NCBI RefSeq assembly: GCF_910591885.1
Contig: NC_063276.1
Coordinates: 3,906,001 to 3,970,000, forward strand
Source of the DNA: Bombus terrestris
Lineage: Eukaryota > Arthropoda > Insecta > Hymenoptera > Apidae
Length of the DNA stretch: 64,000 nucleotides
Direction: 5' to 3'
The notes under the pieces were generated by a model, which was given only the letters and a program-made list of their open reading frames with translations, did not search any database and was not told the DNA's origin. The translations under genes and the position numbers were made by a program. Shown piece after piece: positions 1-11,562 of the stretch. Position 1 is the first letter of the stretch; every line of letters begins with the position of its first letter.

Positions 1-1513
1 GAAGGATGCGTGCGCTTTCTTTGCAGCTTCCGCAAATCTGTTTTGGTATTTTCAATGGCAAGCGGATTCGTAATTGAAGAAAGAGATTTCACGTGATTTA
101 TGAGTGGCTGTATTCGTCGAATGCTGTAGGCGGTGCTGTTTCTTGCGAACAGAACTTGCTATTATAGATGCAAGTCTTATGTATCTACAAGTAACCTCCA
201 CCAGTTAAGGTAGAGATACAGATTTATTAAAATAACCCGCTTTTTTTTCTTTTCTTTTTTCCAACGAAGCTACCTATTTACGCTTAATTCGTGGCGAGAA
301 ACATCGCAGAAAGCAATTAATTAAATTTGTCGTTATTCGAAACGTAGCACGTAATACCAAATAGTTCATCTCGAATTTCAACGAGGAATTATTTACCAAG
401 TTTATTCATCGTTATCCGAAGTGACGTATATATACGTAACGTGTAATAATTTAACTGCCACTTGAACAAAAAATATCACGGCGAAGGATCGTGGATGCGC
501 GGCATCCAATCGGCCAGAGATGGCTAACTCTTGCGATGCACATTCCTCTACGGTGGCCTGCGAGGGTTTCATCGCGACACGATCTAAGCCTTCGCGCGAT
601 ACACGTCTCCAGCGAAGGCAATCAGCCATAAAGAAGCTGGATCTCGGGGACAGACATCACCATAATCATCCAGGCTACGCGTAGTTAGTGGCAAAAACCA
701 GCAAACCGATAGACCATTGCCGAGAAGAGGAAGAAGAAAGGGAAAAAAGCGAAGCAAGAGTAGCATGAAGAAAAGGAACAAGAACAAGAATCTCGCAACA
801 AAACGACGAACGGCTGGAAAGATAAAGAACGATGGAAGGACGTTGATGAAACATCAAAGAAATAGGAGCCGATCGTCTGGTTCGAAGCAGGAAGACTCGA
901 GAGACTGGTTGGCCTAGACAAAAAGCATCGGTCAGGAACAGAGACGGCGAGAAGGGCCTTGCTCTTGTTCTTTGTCCGCGGGAAATTAGGCCTGAAATGC
1001 CTACGGGGAAAACGATCGACTCAGAAATACTCCACCAGGCTCTTTTCTTTCCTTTTCATCAGGCTGCATCATCCTGTTAAACAGATCCATCCTCGTCTAG
1101 CTGCGTCTTCTTCCAGAAGCTTCTTTCCATTCTGCCTGCTCCGCCGGATTTTTCGTTCATTGTGTCGCCATCAACCGGCCGCGAAATGGTTTCTACGACT
1201 GTCTCTTTGCCACTGGATGCGCCTCTGCATCCTTGGGGCCATTGTGTTTGATTACGTGCAACCATGCGTGCCTCGGAGACCCCGTGACCCATCGTGCCCG
1301 CGGATCCTCCATCCGTGCAAAAGGATTCTTATATCTGTTCGCCACTGTTATCCTTTAATTCCGCGTCCTCGTCTCCGCTATGGGATCAGAGCAAAAAATT
1401 GAAGGAATCCGTGGCCTGTTTAGGAGAATAGCAGATACAGGAACCAGGGATTTATCGAATTTATGCCACCGTTCAGTTTCATCGATAGAACGTTTCTTTT
1501 GACTTGGTTGAAC
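1..1513. other. Unassigned sequence
   Basis: No gene, TE end or tandem repeat is recognised here. A T-rich run lies at about 241-260. From about 960 to 1320 the sequence is richer in GC and C/T; the open frames there overlap on both strands and look like chance. It could be intergenic or intronic. Confidence 0.6.

Positions 1514-1551
<38 letters not shown>
1514..1551. repeat. (GA)n microsatellite
   Basis: About 38 bp of nearly pure GA dinucleotides with one AAA interruption, followed by a T run. It is a simple-sequence repeat, and the serine/leucine-rich frame on the other strand is its by-product. Confidence 0.95.
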
Positions 1552-1552
<1 letters not shown>

Positions 1553-1879
1553 GATTTTTTTTAGTGGGAGAGGGTTTGAGGCGGTTGAACGTGTTTACGG
1601 GTTCTTGATTGAGCTGTTTGTTGGATGAGATGGATCCGTGACGAGTCAGCGGGGGTAGATAAACGCCCAACTATTGTTAGGGTGGAGTACTGGGTAAATA
1701 GAGATGATTCCTCTTTGTGTGCAGAACAAGTGGCCGTAGAGGTGATTTTTCCAACGTGTTTTGCTACAAATTGTACGTGTGATTTTTGTTGCTACAACCT
1801 GAATCATCTAGTATCGATCGAGATCTCGTTCAAATCAGTTGATAGTCTACCGCTGGCTGTCCTTTGAAAAGTGTTTTAT
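1552..1879. other. Unassigned sequence
   Basis: Nothing recognisable. It ends against the 156-bp tandem array that follows. Confidence 0.5.
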
Positions 1880-2535
1880 AAATACGACGAAACAGAGAGC
1901 GGATATTATCTGATCGACTAGAAATTTCAGTTTTATTCGTACACCTGCATTCGTGAGAAACAAAATATCTGCAGTTATACAAAATTGATCGAGATTGTCG
2001 AGGCGACCGTTAATCCATGAAAATTACGTATTCGTGCAAGATACAGGTTCGGAACACGTGTTGTCTGATCGATCATAAATTTCAATTTTATTTATCCGCC
2101 TTCATTCGCGACAATTAAAAACCTGCAGTTGTTATAAAAAATTGATGAAGATCGTTGGGAAAACAATTAATCGATCAAAATTACGTATTCGTACGAGGTA
2201 CAGATTCAGAACACACGTCTGAACAACCATAAATTTCAGTTTTATTTATGCCTCTTCGTTCATGAGAATTAAAATACCTGCAGTTCTTATAAAAAATTGA
2301 ACAAGATCGTTGAGAAAACAATTAATGGAACATATTTATGTCTTCGTACAACATACAGAGTCAGAACACATGTTGTCTGATCGACTATAAATTTCAGTTT
2401 TATTTACGTGCCTTCGTTCACGAGGATTAAAACATCTGCAGTTGTCATATCAAATTTATCAATATTGTCGAAACACCAATTAATCGATCAGAATTGTTGT
2501 CGTGCAAGATAAAAATTCAGGACACATGGAAAACA
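1880..2535. repeat. Degenerate tandem array, unit about 156 bp, 4 copies
   Basis: Four successive copies share the motif order 'AAATTTCAgTTTTATT', a CTTCGTTC-like stretch, CTGCAGTT, an AAAATTGA-like stretch, 'CAATTAATCGATCA' and 'TTCAGAACAC'. The CTGCAGTT anchor starts at 1969, 2123, 2278 and 2436, giving spacings of 154, 155 and 158 bp. Units differ at many positions, so the array is old. No unit is open in a conserved frame, so I read it as non-coding local duplication. Confidence 0.9.
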
Positions 2536-4124
2536 ATTTTTCAATGTCATGTGCAGGAATAATAAAAAAGTAACGGACTACAAATTCTCTGTTGATGTCC
2601 ACGATCCTCTCGGTTTAAACTTCAAATTTTTAACAATAATTTCTAAGCTTGGAATCTAAATTTGGAATCAAGGAACAAGTTAAAAAACTAAGCATCTTAA
2701 ACTCACGAGATAACAGAATCAAGGCTTGCAGATACAGACCATATCCTTTTAGGATTGCACGGTACTGTAACGTTTTATTGCACTATGTCCTTTTATCCTG
2801 GTCGAAGCTCATCCTAGAACACGCAAAGTATCTATAATTCCGTCTACTATTTTTGAAACACTTTAAACTCTGAAAAATTATTTCTTGAATCACGCTACAC
2901 CAAAAGACTAAGAAGAAAACTCCCGCTGACCTCACTGAAGAAATAAAATAGCCAAACTCGAAGATGGTATCCCACTGGGGTTAGCCATCCACATGTTATT
3001 TAGCAATTAAGTTAGAAAAATTTGCCAAATGTCCAGCTGGACAAATTGTAAAGTACAAATTAAATAATAAAAAAAGAAAACGCTGCACTATATTCACGTG
3101 CCACAATCTTTGGTCACTTCGTTTCGCCACCTACGTTCAAATCATTCTACTCATTTTTCACGCATACGAAAGAAGATTCTCGTCGATGAAACTGTTCATA
3201 ATTTGATAATTCGTTCGTAAGTTAATAATTTTACCATTTATTTCTATTCAAGTTCCATTTCTTCAGTTCCATTCACAGAGATGTAAGATCGCGCGAATAC
3301 TTGCAGCCTGATCATCGCGTTCTTTAACTATAAAACTCACCCCTTAAAGATTAGGAAAATACGTGTGCTGTACCACGAGCCAATGGCCGTAAAGAGCAAT
3401 AAGAAGAGGCTGGTAAAAAGAATGAAAAAGAACGGACGCGGTGAGAAAGCGAGCAAAAAGCCGCCCCATCGGCCGGTCAAATGTTTAAACAAACGAGCAA
3501 TTATCTTAACTCGATCTCGGATCTCCGGGGTGTTCCACGGTCCCTTTTCTTCGTCGCGTTAACTCCCACCTCCCTGTTATTCCTCCCTCCTCCTCTCTAA
3601 ACCCTGTCTATCGTCTCTTTTTCTCTTATTCGGGACTTTGGCCCATTCGTTCCGGGCCCTGGAACATGTCGTCGGACCGAAACCCCGTAAAAAGCGCCGG
3701 GACATGCGTTTCACTTGCTGCTTCTGTTCGCTCTTGTTCCTCTTTATGTCAGCCGATCCCTGAAAAGGGATCTTGCCAATCTTCCGAGGGGTTGCCGCAC
3801 GTTCTTCGAGGAATTCTTCGGTAATTCTTCGAGCGCAGCGAGGATTTGGTTTGTAGAGAAGCGGAGGTTGTTGATGGATTATTGGAGATGGGACGATTGA
3901 TAGAGGAGAGAGTTGTATCGGTTTATCGGGCTACGAGATTTCTCTGGCGATGCATGGTTGTTAATAACGATCGACGACGTTTATGCAAATTTCCACGCTG
4001 TTTTTGCCAACAGGGCGCACATTTGTTTCATTTGCCGAATGTTTGATAAATCGTTACTTTACGTAGATACACGCTACGATCGCTTTGTATATCTTTCTGA
4101 ATCTTTGAACTTTTTCAACATGCG
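2536..4124. other. Unassigned AT-rich sequence with a C/T-rich patch
   Basis: No gene or mobile element is recognised. About 3540-3720 is rich in C and T (runs of TCCCT and TCTCT) and contains GGGCCC; it resembles the CpG or pyrimidine islands found elsewhere in the window. Frames of 60-65 codons here have no family resemblance. Confidence 0.5.
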
Positions 4125-4153
4125 TATACATACATACATACACACACACACAC
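4125..4153. repeat. (TACA)n(CA)n microsatellite
   Basis: A short TACATACATA run passes into pure CA repeats at 4141-4153. Confidence 0.9.
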
Positions 4154-4528
4154 GGTCTGGTTATCAGTATGGAAACCTTCTGGTGTAGATCAGCTTCCTT
4201 TGGAAAAATGTTTGACGACTGAAAGAGGCTTGTGTACGATACAAACCGTCAGAATTTCGTGCTTGAGGTGTTTAAAATATTTTGCAAAACTATGGATGAA
4301 ATTGCTAGTATCTTATACGTTTGATAATAGAAGAACTTGGCTGGTTCGAGAGGAAGATTTTATACAACTTGAATTAGGATTTCAAGCTTGAAGTTTTTTT
4401 TTATTATTTAATTTCTACTTTACAATTTGTCCACCTGGACTAAATTTCAAGCTCGAAGTGCCCCAAAACTGACGGACGATGTCCCGTGTTTGAAGATAAA
4501 AGATGCAATAGAGTTCGTACTAGTCAAT

Positions 4529-4564
4529 GAAAGAAGAAGAAGAAGAAGAAGAAGAAGAAGGAAG
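4529..4564. repeat. (GAA)n microsatellite
   Basis: About eleven GAA/AGA triplets. They create an Arg run in one frame and a Leu run on the opposite strand, which explains the overlapping open frames at 4427-4708. Confidence 0.95.
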
Positions 4565-5146
4565 CCTCGTATGGATACCGTTTCTTCTAAACAGAATTTC
4601 GTCTCGAAAGCATCCGTCGAACGAACGAACACAAGTTTAAAATTGAAAGACTATGAAGGTAAAATTCATGCGTATCCTTCTTTCTTTCGTAATCAAAGAT
4701 GTACGTAATTCGATGAAAATCTCACGACGCTGGTGTTGGGATGGCGATCGTTCGAGTTTACAAGCGGTTTGCCAGCACCACGGGAGCGGTGTCATCAGCA
4801 AAACTAGCCAGGGAAAGACTTCGCCTCTAACCCCGCGGAAACAGCCCTCGTGAATGTTTCTGTCACCCCCAGTGGTTTCGCCCCAGATACGCGTACGTCG
4901 ACTACGACCGAGGAACATCCCGTGAAATTTTCATTTCCGCCGAGCCAACCTAACCCAAATCGTTTTCTCTTTATTTCGAGTCGAGATCAACTTGTACAAA
5001 TCACATACTTTACAATCCAACGGCGAAACACTGGAAACTCGAGTGCGTTGTATTTATCGGGCGGAATAAATCGCGTTAAAGTAGCGTTTAGATCGGTCAA
5101 GTTGATTAATTCGATGTAAATTAATTTAAGAATTTCATTTCCATGG
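4565..5146. other. Unassigned sequence
   Basis: About 4740-4920 has higher GC. Frames are open on both strands here, with no recognised family and no clear splice structure. Confidence 0.5.
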
Positions 5147-5148
5147 TA

Positions 5149-5356
5149 TCAGGTTGTCCGAAAAGTTCCTTTCGTTTTATAAGGAAATAGTAGATGCAGA
5201 ACATTCTTTATTTTATATTATTTTATTGAATTGATCCATTTTATTCTTTTACTACAAAATAGATGATACGTAAATCCATAAAACAATATAAAATAAAAAA
5301 TGTTGTGCATCTATTATTTCACTTATGAAACGAAAGAAACTTTTCGGACAACCTAC
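5149..5356. mobile_element. Mariner-derived MITE, copy 1 (complete)
   Basis: A 208-bp foldback element bounded by TA on both sides (5147-5148 and 5357-5358). The ends read TCAGGTTGTCCGAAAAGT and, inverted, ACTTTTCGGACAACCTAC, so the TIR matches the family consensus TTAGGTTGTCCG apart from terminal changes. The two roughly 85-bp arms are imperfect reverse complements (both contain GCATCTA, TTTTATATTATTTTATTG or near variants). It has no coding capacity and would have needed a transposase supplied by a full-length mariner elsewhere. Confidence 0.92.
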
Positions 5357-5924
5357 TACGAAGTTGTTATTATCGTTATCATTGTCTTATACACATCAAT
5401 ATTCTAGCGTTTTAGATATTTTGTAAGGGTTTAATTGTTGTGTAAAATCAAGGGATTTTAATGATACGGTAGATTGTATGTGTGACGTTATAACACGATG
5501 TTAACAACGGGATGTTATTTCTAAATTCCTGGCTTTTCTTCTCGTATACGCTTCAACTTACGAATTGATGTCAAGTAAGTAGAAATTTGCCTCTTAAAAG
5601 TCACGAAGATATCTCGAAGCGCTGCTTTATCAATCGATTTTATACCAGTAGATAAAATTATAATATAATTATACAAAGTTAACACTCTTTTTCTCACCTC
5701 TTCGCATTTGTATCTCTTCAGATACCTCGTCCCTTGTGGAATATTTTATTTACAAGAGACGTGAAATGTAGGTAAATGGTAGGGAAATTATGTTGAATAT
5801 CGAAAAAAGTATTTTAAGAATATTAATAAAATAGAACATCTATTTCAGTTCATATAAAATATCCTACTATGACTAAGCCAAGTGTGGTCACTGAATGTAA
5901 ATCAGAGCAAGATCCTCCAGCAAA
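5357..5924. other. Unassigned AT-rich sequence
   Basis: Nothing recognisable beyond AT richness. Confidence 0.5.
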
Positions 5925-6420
5925 ATTATCACCACCAGTTCGAAGTCACTAGAACTGCCCCAAAATCTGTGTCAATGTGTTCCGTAACTCCAGGCAAGCC
6001 AGTTCTGTCTCTCGAGCCTTTCAGGCCAAAATCGAAACGGAACATGACGAAAGAAAGCAGCGTATTTGGAACGTGTTGTTCATAAAAATAATATCACGCG
6101 GAATATCGAAAGCTATGCCAGCTTTGTAATTTTGCTACTGTACCAAACACCGAAACGAATAATTTAAGAACGTCTCTCGAGATAGCTGCGTCTCTTGCGC
6201 TTCGTATCATCCGGATGAGAGAACAACAGTGCGTTGAAGCATCCAATTTTCAAGATTTTCAATTATAATTAAGCGATCGCTGAACCTACGTTGTAACAAC
6301 TACGTTCTCATCAAAAATTGCCATCTACCTCGAAGTCGCACGAATACCCCAAAACCTGTACCGATACCTCGCAACTCCGCCTATCGCTTCCACTTTTGGA
6401 ACGAAAATGCAAACAAGAAA
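5925..6420. repeat. Ancient two-copy direct repeat, offset about 392 bp
   Basis: Two diverged copies share the order TCGAAGTC.C...GAA..CCCCAAAA.CTGT...AT..TCGCAACTCC and then a segment of the form GGAACGAAAATC. The TCGAAGTC anchors start near 5939 and 6331. The 67-codon frame at 5882-6085 lies in copy 1 and is not preserved in copy 2, which argues against coding. Confidence 0.55.
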
Positions 6421-6479
6421 AAAAATCATAGAAGCGAGGAAAAAGAGAAGAAACAAGTCACGTTACAGCGAACCAAATG

Positions 6480-6930
6480 CATCGGTGGGTCCCCAACACA
6501 TCCGATTCAGCCACGTCCACGAGGGCAATTCCTAGCACGAAGAGTGACGTTGCTCGGGTGAAATACGCGAGGGGGTGCGGCACGCGCGTCTACGTCCCCG
6601 CGAAAGCGTATCCGGTGCACGGCCTCGGTGTTCGTGTTCCTTGCAAAGGAATGGAAGATGCTAGGCGTCCCTTCGAGGCGCCTTTCCCGTCATCTATCAC
6701 CCCCTCCTTTTAATGTCGCGAGCAACAGAGGGATGAAAAGGGTGGGATGGAAGGGTAGAAGGAGGAAAAGGAGAACGGCATCCTCGAGGCAGCGGGTCGT
6801 AAGTCAACCGGGGGTGGCAGTTATCAGAGCGTGGAGGACAGTTGGCGTGGTGGATAGACGGTCCCTGAAGATGCTGCGACGAGAAGAGAGACTCGGTTTT
6901 ATTGGCGGACCGTGAAAATCGGCCCGTGGA
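6480..6930. promoter_or_regulatory. CpG-rich island, possible regulatory element
   Basis: Markedly more GC- and CpG-rich than its surroundings, with GCACGCGCG, GAGGCGCC and CACCCCC-type boxes. Overlapping frames are open on the + strand but resemble no known family. It could be a cis-regulatory element; this rests on base composition only. Confidence 0.3.
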
Positions 6931-6956
6931 ATTAGGGACCTCGTTCCTTTACGCCC

Positions 6957-7350
6957 TGTTGAAGCTACGATAATGCTGATTTTCTGTACAAGGTAGGTGA
7001 AGCGGTTCGAGAAGGTAACGCTAAGTGCGTATCATATCGATGGTATTAAATTTGCTTGAATCCAATTTTTTGATTTGTCGTTTATAGAATTTTAACTTTC
7101 AGCTGAGTTTGGCTATTTAGAACGAAAGGTAGTTAAGTATCCATCGGTGACTTGTTAATGTTATTTAAGATTAGATTGCTTGGCTCCGAATTTCCATTCA
7201 TACAGACCGTCTTATAGTTTAAAATCGTGCGAATTAGGTCAATTTTTCGTATAAAGAGATTATTCTTTCTTATCTTGTTGAAGCTATACGGAGGCTGGTA
7301 ATGTCTCTACGAGGTAGGTGAAGCGGTTCGAAGACACAATGGCAATCGCT
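6957..7350. repeat. Direct repeat pair sharing AGGTAGGTGAAGCGGTTCGA
   Basis: The shared 20-mer occurs at 6991-7010 and again at 7312-7331. In both copies it is preceded by TGTTGAAGCTA and a diverged stretch containing TGCTGAT/GGCTGGTAAT, then a ctacaagg/ctacgagg stretch. The offset is 321 bp. The second copy lies at the 3' end of the 148-codon minus-strand frame. Confidence 0.75.
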
Positions 7351-7730
7351 TTGCCTACACCAAGTATTACGTTAGCCATAGATACTTGGGATATTTCACG
7401 TGTTTCTTCGTATCGTATAAATTCTGCGTAATTTTCCACTTTGAAATTCCCTATGAACGCATCGATCGACTCTCGGCATATTTCACCAACAATCTCTTTC
7501 CATCCACGTGGTCCATAGACGGTACGACAATCATCGGTAAATAAATCAACATCCTTCGAAAAATGGACCTTCGTTGCGGAATTAATAAATAGGCAATTTT
7601 GTTTCACATTTCCCATGAATTTTCCGTAAAAAACAAGCACTCGACGCGTCGCTACGGTGATTTGCCGTGAAACGGGGGTCGAGTACTCGCGTAATTCGAT
7701 TGAACGAGCTCTACGTCGGCCACGGGACAA
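7284..7730 (-). CDS. Hypothetical 148-codon open frame, unlikely but possible exon
   Basis: A minus-strand frame from ATG at 7730 to a stop at 7284. It is not low-complexity: the middle contains segments such as DVDLFTDDCRTVYGPRGW and IVGEICRESIDAFIGNF, with a balanced mix of acidic, hydrophobic and aromatic residues. I do not recognise a family. Against it: the start lies in a CpG island where frames are open on both strands, its C-terminal 16 codons overlap the direct repeat at 7312-7331, and there is no evident promoter or splice partner. A comparison of codon substitution across related genomes would settle it. Confidence 0.12.
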   Translation of the reverse strand: MSRGRRRARSIELREYSTPVSRQITVATRRVLVFYGKFMGNVKQNCLFINSATKVHFSKDVDLFTDDCRTVYGPRGWKEIVGEICRESIDAFIGNFKVENYAEFIRYEETREISQVSMANVILGVGKAIAIVSSNRFTYLVETLPASV

Positions 7731-7986
7731 TGGTGTTTCCGGCGTAATGGCAAGTTGCCTCGAATTTCCGAGGCTCTGTGCCGTGATGCGCCCAGCTAAC
7801 TTCGTACGCGTTGCAACCTTGTTTATTTCATGTCACCGATGCACTTTGTACGCGCGCACCATGGCCGGAACACGCAAATTCGATAATAGCCCGGCGGCCG
7901 ATCGATCCTCTCCAAGCGAATTCGATAATGGCTCGGCCGATCGCCTTCGAAAAGCTTCCAACCGCTCGAATTCGCGCCGCCTCTAA
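7650..7986. promoter_or_regulatory. CpG-rich island with a roughly 42-bp internal duplication
   Basis: Dense in CGCG, CGATCG and GGCCG. Between about 7877 and 7946 two near-repeats read AATTCGATAAT(A/G)GC(C/T)CGG followed by GCCGATCG. The duplication creates complementary short frames on both strands. Possibly regulatory; no family is recognised. Confidence 0.35.
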
Positions 7987-8569
7987 ACTTTTCCAAACAA
8001 ATTCCTCCAATTTTCTATCCCTCTATCGTCCACCTCCTTCTCCTCCTCACCGAACTAACGTGTTATTCGATGGTTTTCGAGAACGTTTGTCACGGTTTGG
8101 CAAAGTCGATCGAGCACCTTGGAAACATCGCTTGACGCTTAAAATTACTGGATCGTGGAAAACGATGGAAACGTAATTTTTTAAAACGTGTTTTATACGG
8201 GTCGGCGCGAGGAGAATTAGAATTTCATTTTATTTCGCGAGTCGTTCTAGTGGATAATTTTGTTCGTAATTTGGTTCGTAGAATTTTCTTGAAGAACTTC
8301 GACATATTACGATCTCTTTTACGATCGTGCTGTTCATCATCTACTGGATAGTAATCTCTCGTAGAAATTTTATACAAGTAGTCCGGACAGGAAATTTCGT
8401 AGTATTTAGGAAAATTCGAGAAACGACGCGCGCTTGCAGGACTAAAACTTTACTACACAGTTTATATGTCGTCCTTTTTTACGGTGACGTTTTGCCATTT
8501 ACGGGATAGTCGTACGATCGGTTTTCCGAAGGGTTTGTCGAGAATCTCTGTCTCATCCCTGATGAATCA
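7987..8569. other. Unassigned sequence
   Basis: No recognised feature; moderately AT-rich. Confidence 0.5.
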
Positions 8570-8870
8570 TAGCACGTTTAAGAGAAGAATCGCGACGTGA
8601 ACGTGATTGGGGTTCGCGTGTCGCGCGTCCTTTCGCGCGTAATTAAACGACCCGTGGAATTTTACGAAGCTGCACGTCTGCCCGGGACACGAACCGTTGT
8701 GTCGGCCGGCGTTGTTTATTTTCCACGCGAACGTTAAAGTCCAGCGACAAGCCGGCCGTGAGTTGTATTTTCATCGGGCGTGCGACTTAATGGTGGCTGC
8801 GAGGCCGCGTCGTCACGTAACGCGTCGCGACGCGGCCACCTTCTACCAACACAAATTTACCTTTTGCTCC
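8570..8870. promoter_or_regulatory. CpG island with a strong GC hairpin
   Basis: Very CpG-dense. The inverted arms GGCCGCGTCG (8803-8812) and CGACGCGGCC (8828-8837) match perfectly around a 15-nt loop that itself contains CACGTAACGCGTCG. A paired GTCGGCCGGC/GCCGGCCGTG stretch lies about 60-100 bp upstream. This could be a protein-binding element or a structured RNA segment; function unknown. Confidence 0.4.
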
Positions 8871-9032
8871 AACCTTCTTACTTTACCTTTTACCGTATCT
8901 TGCGTCAATCTTTTCAACCAAATTCGTGCTGAAAGTCACCCGTACAAGATTATTTATGGATAATGTAATCGTCGTGCAACAGAGTTCCTTTTAAGTACTC
9001 TAACCACTGCAATATCTTTCCAATCTGTTGTA

Positions 9033-9080
9033 TTAGGTTGTCCGAAAAGTTTCTTTCGTTTCGTAAGCTGATAATGGATG
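9033..9080 (-). mobile_element. Mariner-derived MITE, copy 2 (one end only)
   Basis: TA followed by TTAGGTTGTCCGAAAAGT and TTCTTTCGTTTCGTAAGCTGATAAT. It matches the right-hand end (inverted) of the 11.4-kb copy and then loses similarity near 9080. No matching opposite end is present downstream, so this is a truncated copy. Confidence 0.8.
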
Positions 9081-10285
9081 AACTAATAGATAATCTCTCT
9101 AATCTAATCCGCTCTAATCTCTCGGTACAAGATGCAATAATAAATAAACTGGTGCTCGAATGTCTTCTACTGACCTAATTCCGAAAAGAGACCTAATCAT
9201 CGCCTCTAGTTAGGAATCCAGAAACACCGTGTTTTTCTACCTCTAAGTGCTGCGATTTATCTGGAATGTCAGCGAAGCGAGACGAAAACGCTGGGCGCTG
9301 GAAACTATCGTGCAGCATGGAACGTTCTCCAACGATGTTCTCGTAGGAAGGAAATCGGCAAACGGTTAGGTCGATCCAGTTCACGGGATCGGTCGTAAGC
9401 TAAGTAGCTCCATTACGATCGGTCCCGATCGGTAATCTAAATATCTCTATCCGGCACGACTCTCATCGACTCGCTCACGCTCGAGATTCTTTGACGCGGT
9501 AAAAAAATCCACACCAGACGATCTCTACATTGTGCAACGGTTTATACTAGCTTCATTATCCTACGTTAGACTGCTATTCCGCATGGTTCGATGGTTGCAG
9601 CAGATTTCAGACCGGGTTCATGGAAATAGGATTTTGTTAAAAATAGTTTACAATGGTTTCGCCAGTGTTTTGGTGTGGTGGTAAGAGCTGCTTTGATTCA
9701 GCGGCGATTTGATGACGAGATCGCGAATTTTTCTCCGAGTTTCCAGACGAAAATTGTAAGAGTGGGGATTTTCGTGTAAGGCGATAAAACTGAGAAATTT
9801 CTACGAGTCTTTTCTTTAAACTTTTTGTAATTGTTAGTTACATGGCACTGGACTGTAAATGTAGTCTCCAAGTTCGAACGTAATTTCTTCCCTTTCGGTT
9901 CTCCTTATCGTTCATTAATTTCCTAAACTGCCACGGTTAATGGCTTTTTAAAGAGAAACTAATTGATTAATTTCGGACGAGGCTAGTTCACTTCTGTATG
10001 GAAATTTCTGTATGGAACGAACCTGAAACTTTTCTTTCATCATTCATCGGTAATATGATTTTTAACAATACGAACCGCATTTATCCGTGGGAGAAAGTAA
10101 ATCTTTCTTCTAAATGCCACAATTTCTCAATTTTTCGTGGTTCTTCCCTAAAAGGTACGTTCAATCCCAGCGTAGGCTATCTAACTTTAATGAAATTTCT
10201 TAACTTTCTCATTCTGATGACTGTGACAAATGCTGCACTGCACGCCAACAATGGTTGTACCGTCAAAGATGATCGCGAGACACGT
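9081..10285. other. Unassigned sequence
   Basis: No gene or TE is recognised. At about 9060-9150 there is a short run of TAATCT/CTCTAATC near-repeats just inside the truncated MITE. A GATCGG-tc-CCGATC inverted repeat lies near 9418-9431. Confidence 0.5.
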
Positions 10286-10350
10286 ACAACGTATAATATA
10301 CAATATATACAATATATTATACAACGTATAATATACAATATATACAATAA
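10286..10350. repeat. 35-bp AT-rich tandem pair
   Basis: Two copies of a unit beginning ACAACGTATAATATACAATA start at 10286 and 10321. Otherwise simple AT sequence. Confidence 0.85.
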
Positions 10351-11351
10351 ACGATAAAACGAACTGAAGTGAAAAAATTACGTTTCTACTTCAAGACTAA
10401 CCATCTGTCTCCTGAAAGAAGATCTGATTTCCTATAACCAATGGTTAATCCAAAAGAAATTAACAAAAATTGCTTGTTTGCAATGTTGCTATACGAACAT
10501 CTTTCTTTAATTCTTTTTAATTAATTCTTAGGTTCCCTATGACACGAAATCGCTACGTATTTCCCACGTTATAGAAATACCAGCAAACGCAGAAAATAAT
10601 TGTCTGTTCGTTTGTGTGATTTCAACTGCCTTAGAGAGTTAGGCTCTTTAAAAGCAGAAATGGTAAGAGTTATGGAACTTTTTAATAGGTTCTATTTAAA
10701 ACATGGACCGTGCAACTTTCTTCGAAAGCGTTCTCACATTATAAGTTCCGATGAGAACAGATAGAGAAAATTTCTTGAAGATAAAAGCTTTACTTCTGCG
10801 CAGAACTGACAAAATAGAAGAATACAAATTTTTCAATAACAGACACTGATGTTGCGTTCGTCGATGTTAAAGAGGTTCTCGATCATTCTAACAATATGAA
10901 TACTATTCATTGATGAATTAACGCTATGACGATATTTAATAATTAATATTGTTAAATCGATATTCCGAATATGATATTTATTCGTAATATTTGCATGTGT
11001 AATTCATAGTTCTAAGCTTGCTTGCTTCGTAACCCTTTCCTTTCCAAAGGTACAGTTAGGAGGATAAGGACGTTAATGAATACTGAGTCACACTGAATGG
11101 AAAAATCTACGTAGATGCATGTTCGTACATTCTGTTGTAGAAATTTGCATATTATATATACAGTACATTATAGAATTTCCATGTATCTCAGTTCATTTAA
11201 ACTATTACTCTGGTACAAGTTCTCTTTTCTGCTGCGATATGTCTTACGAACCTGTGATTTTTATATTTTTCATTAAACAAACGTGTGAATAATACGACAT
11301 TATGTTAAATAAAACCAGAATTTAATAGTTTGGTATTATTTTACCCAATAC
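10351..11351. other. Unassigned AT-rich sequence
   Basis: No coding, TE or repeat signal is recognised. Confidence 0.5.
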
Positions 11352-11353
11352 TA

Positions 11354-11562
11354 TTAGGTTGTCCGAAATGTTTCTTTCGTTTTATAAAGAAATAATAGAC
11401 AATGTTTTTTCTTTTGTATTAGTTTATTGAATTATGCACGACCATAATAATAGAAATATAACGAGATGGATCATACCTAATTCAATAAAATAATATAAAA
11501 CAGAAATTGTCGTTCGTCTATTATCAGCTTATGAAACGAAAGAAACTTTTCGGACAACCTAA
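11354..11562 (+). mobile_element. Mariner-derived MITE, copy 3 (complete)
   Basis: A 209-bp element flanked by TA (11352-11353 and 11563-11564), with ends TTAGGTTGTCCGAAATGT and CTTTTCGGACAACCTAA. Its interior (CATAATAATAGAAATATAA) is the reverse complement of the interior of the 21.2-kb copy, so the two are the same subfamily in opposite orientation. It is the left part of an inverted duplication that also includes the following 210 bp. Confidence 0.93.

Noticed and set aside
4427..4708. 93-codon frame with poly-Arg
   Set aside because: Created by the (GAA)n microsatellite.
5149..5356. TTAGG telomeric repeat (arthropod type) suggested by TTAGG at MITE ends
   Set aside because: TTAGG occurs singly as part of the mariner TIR; no tandem TTAGG run exists in the window.
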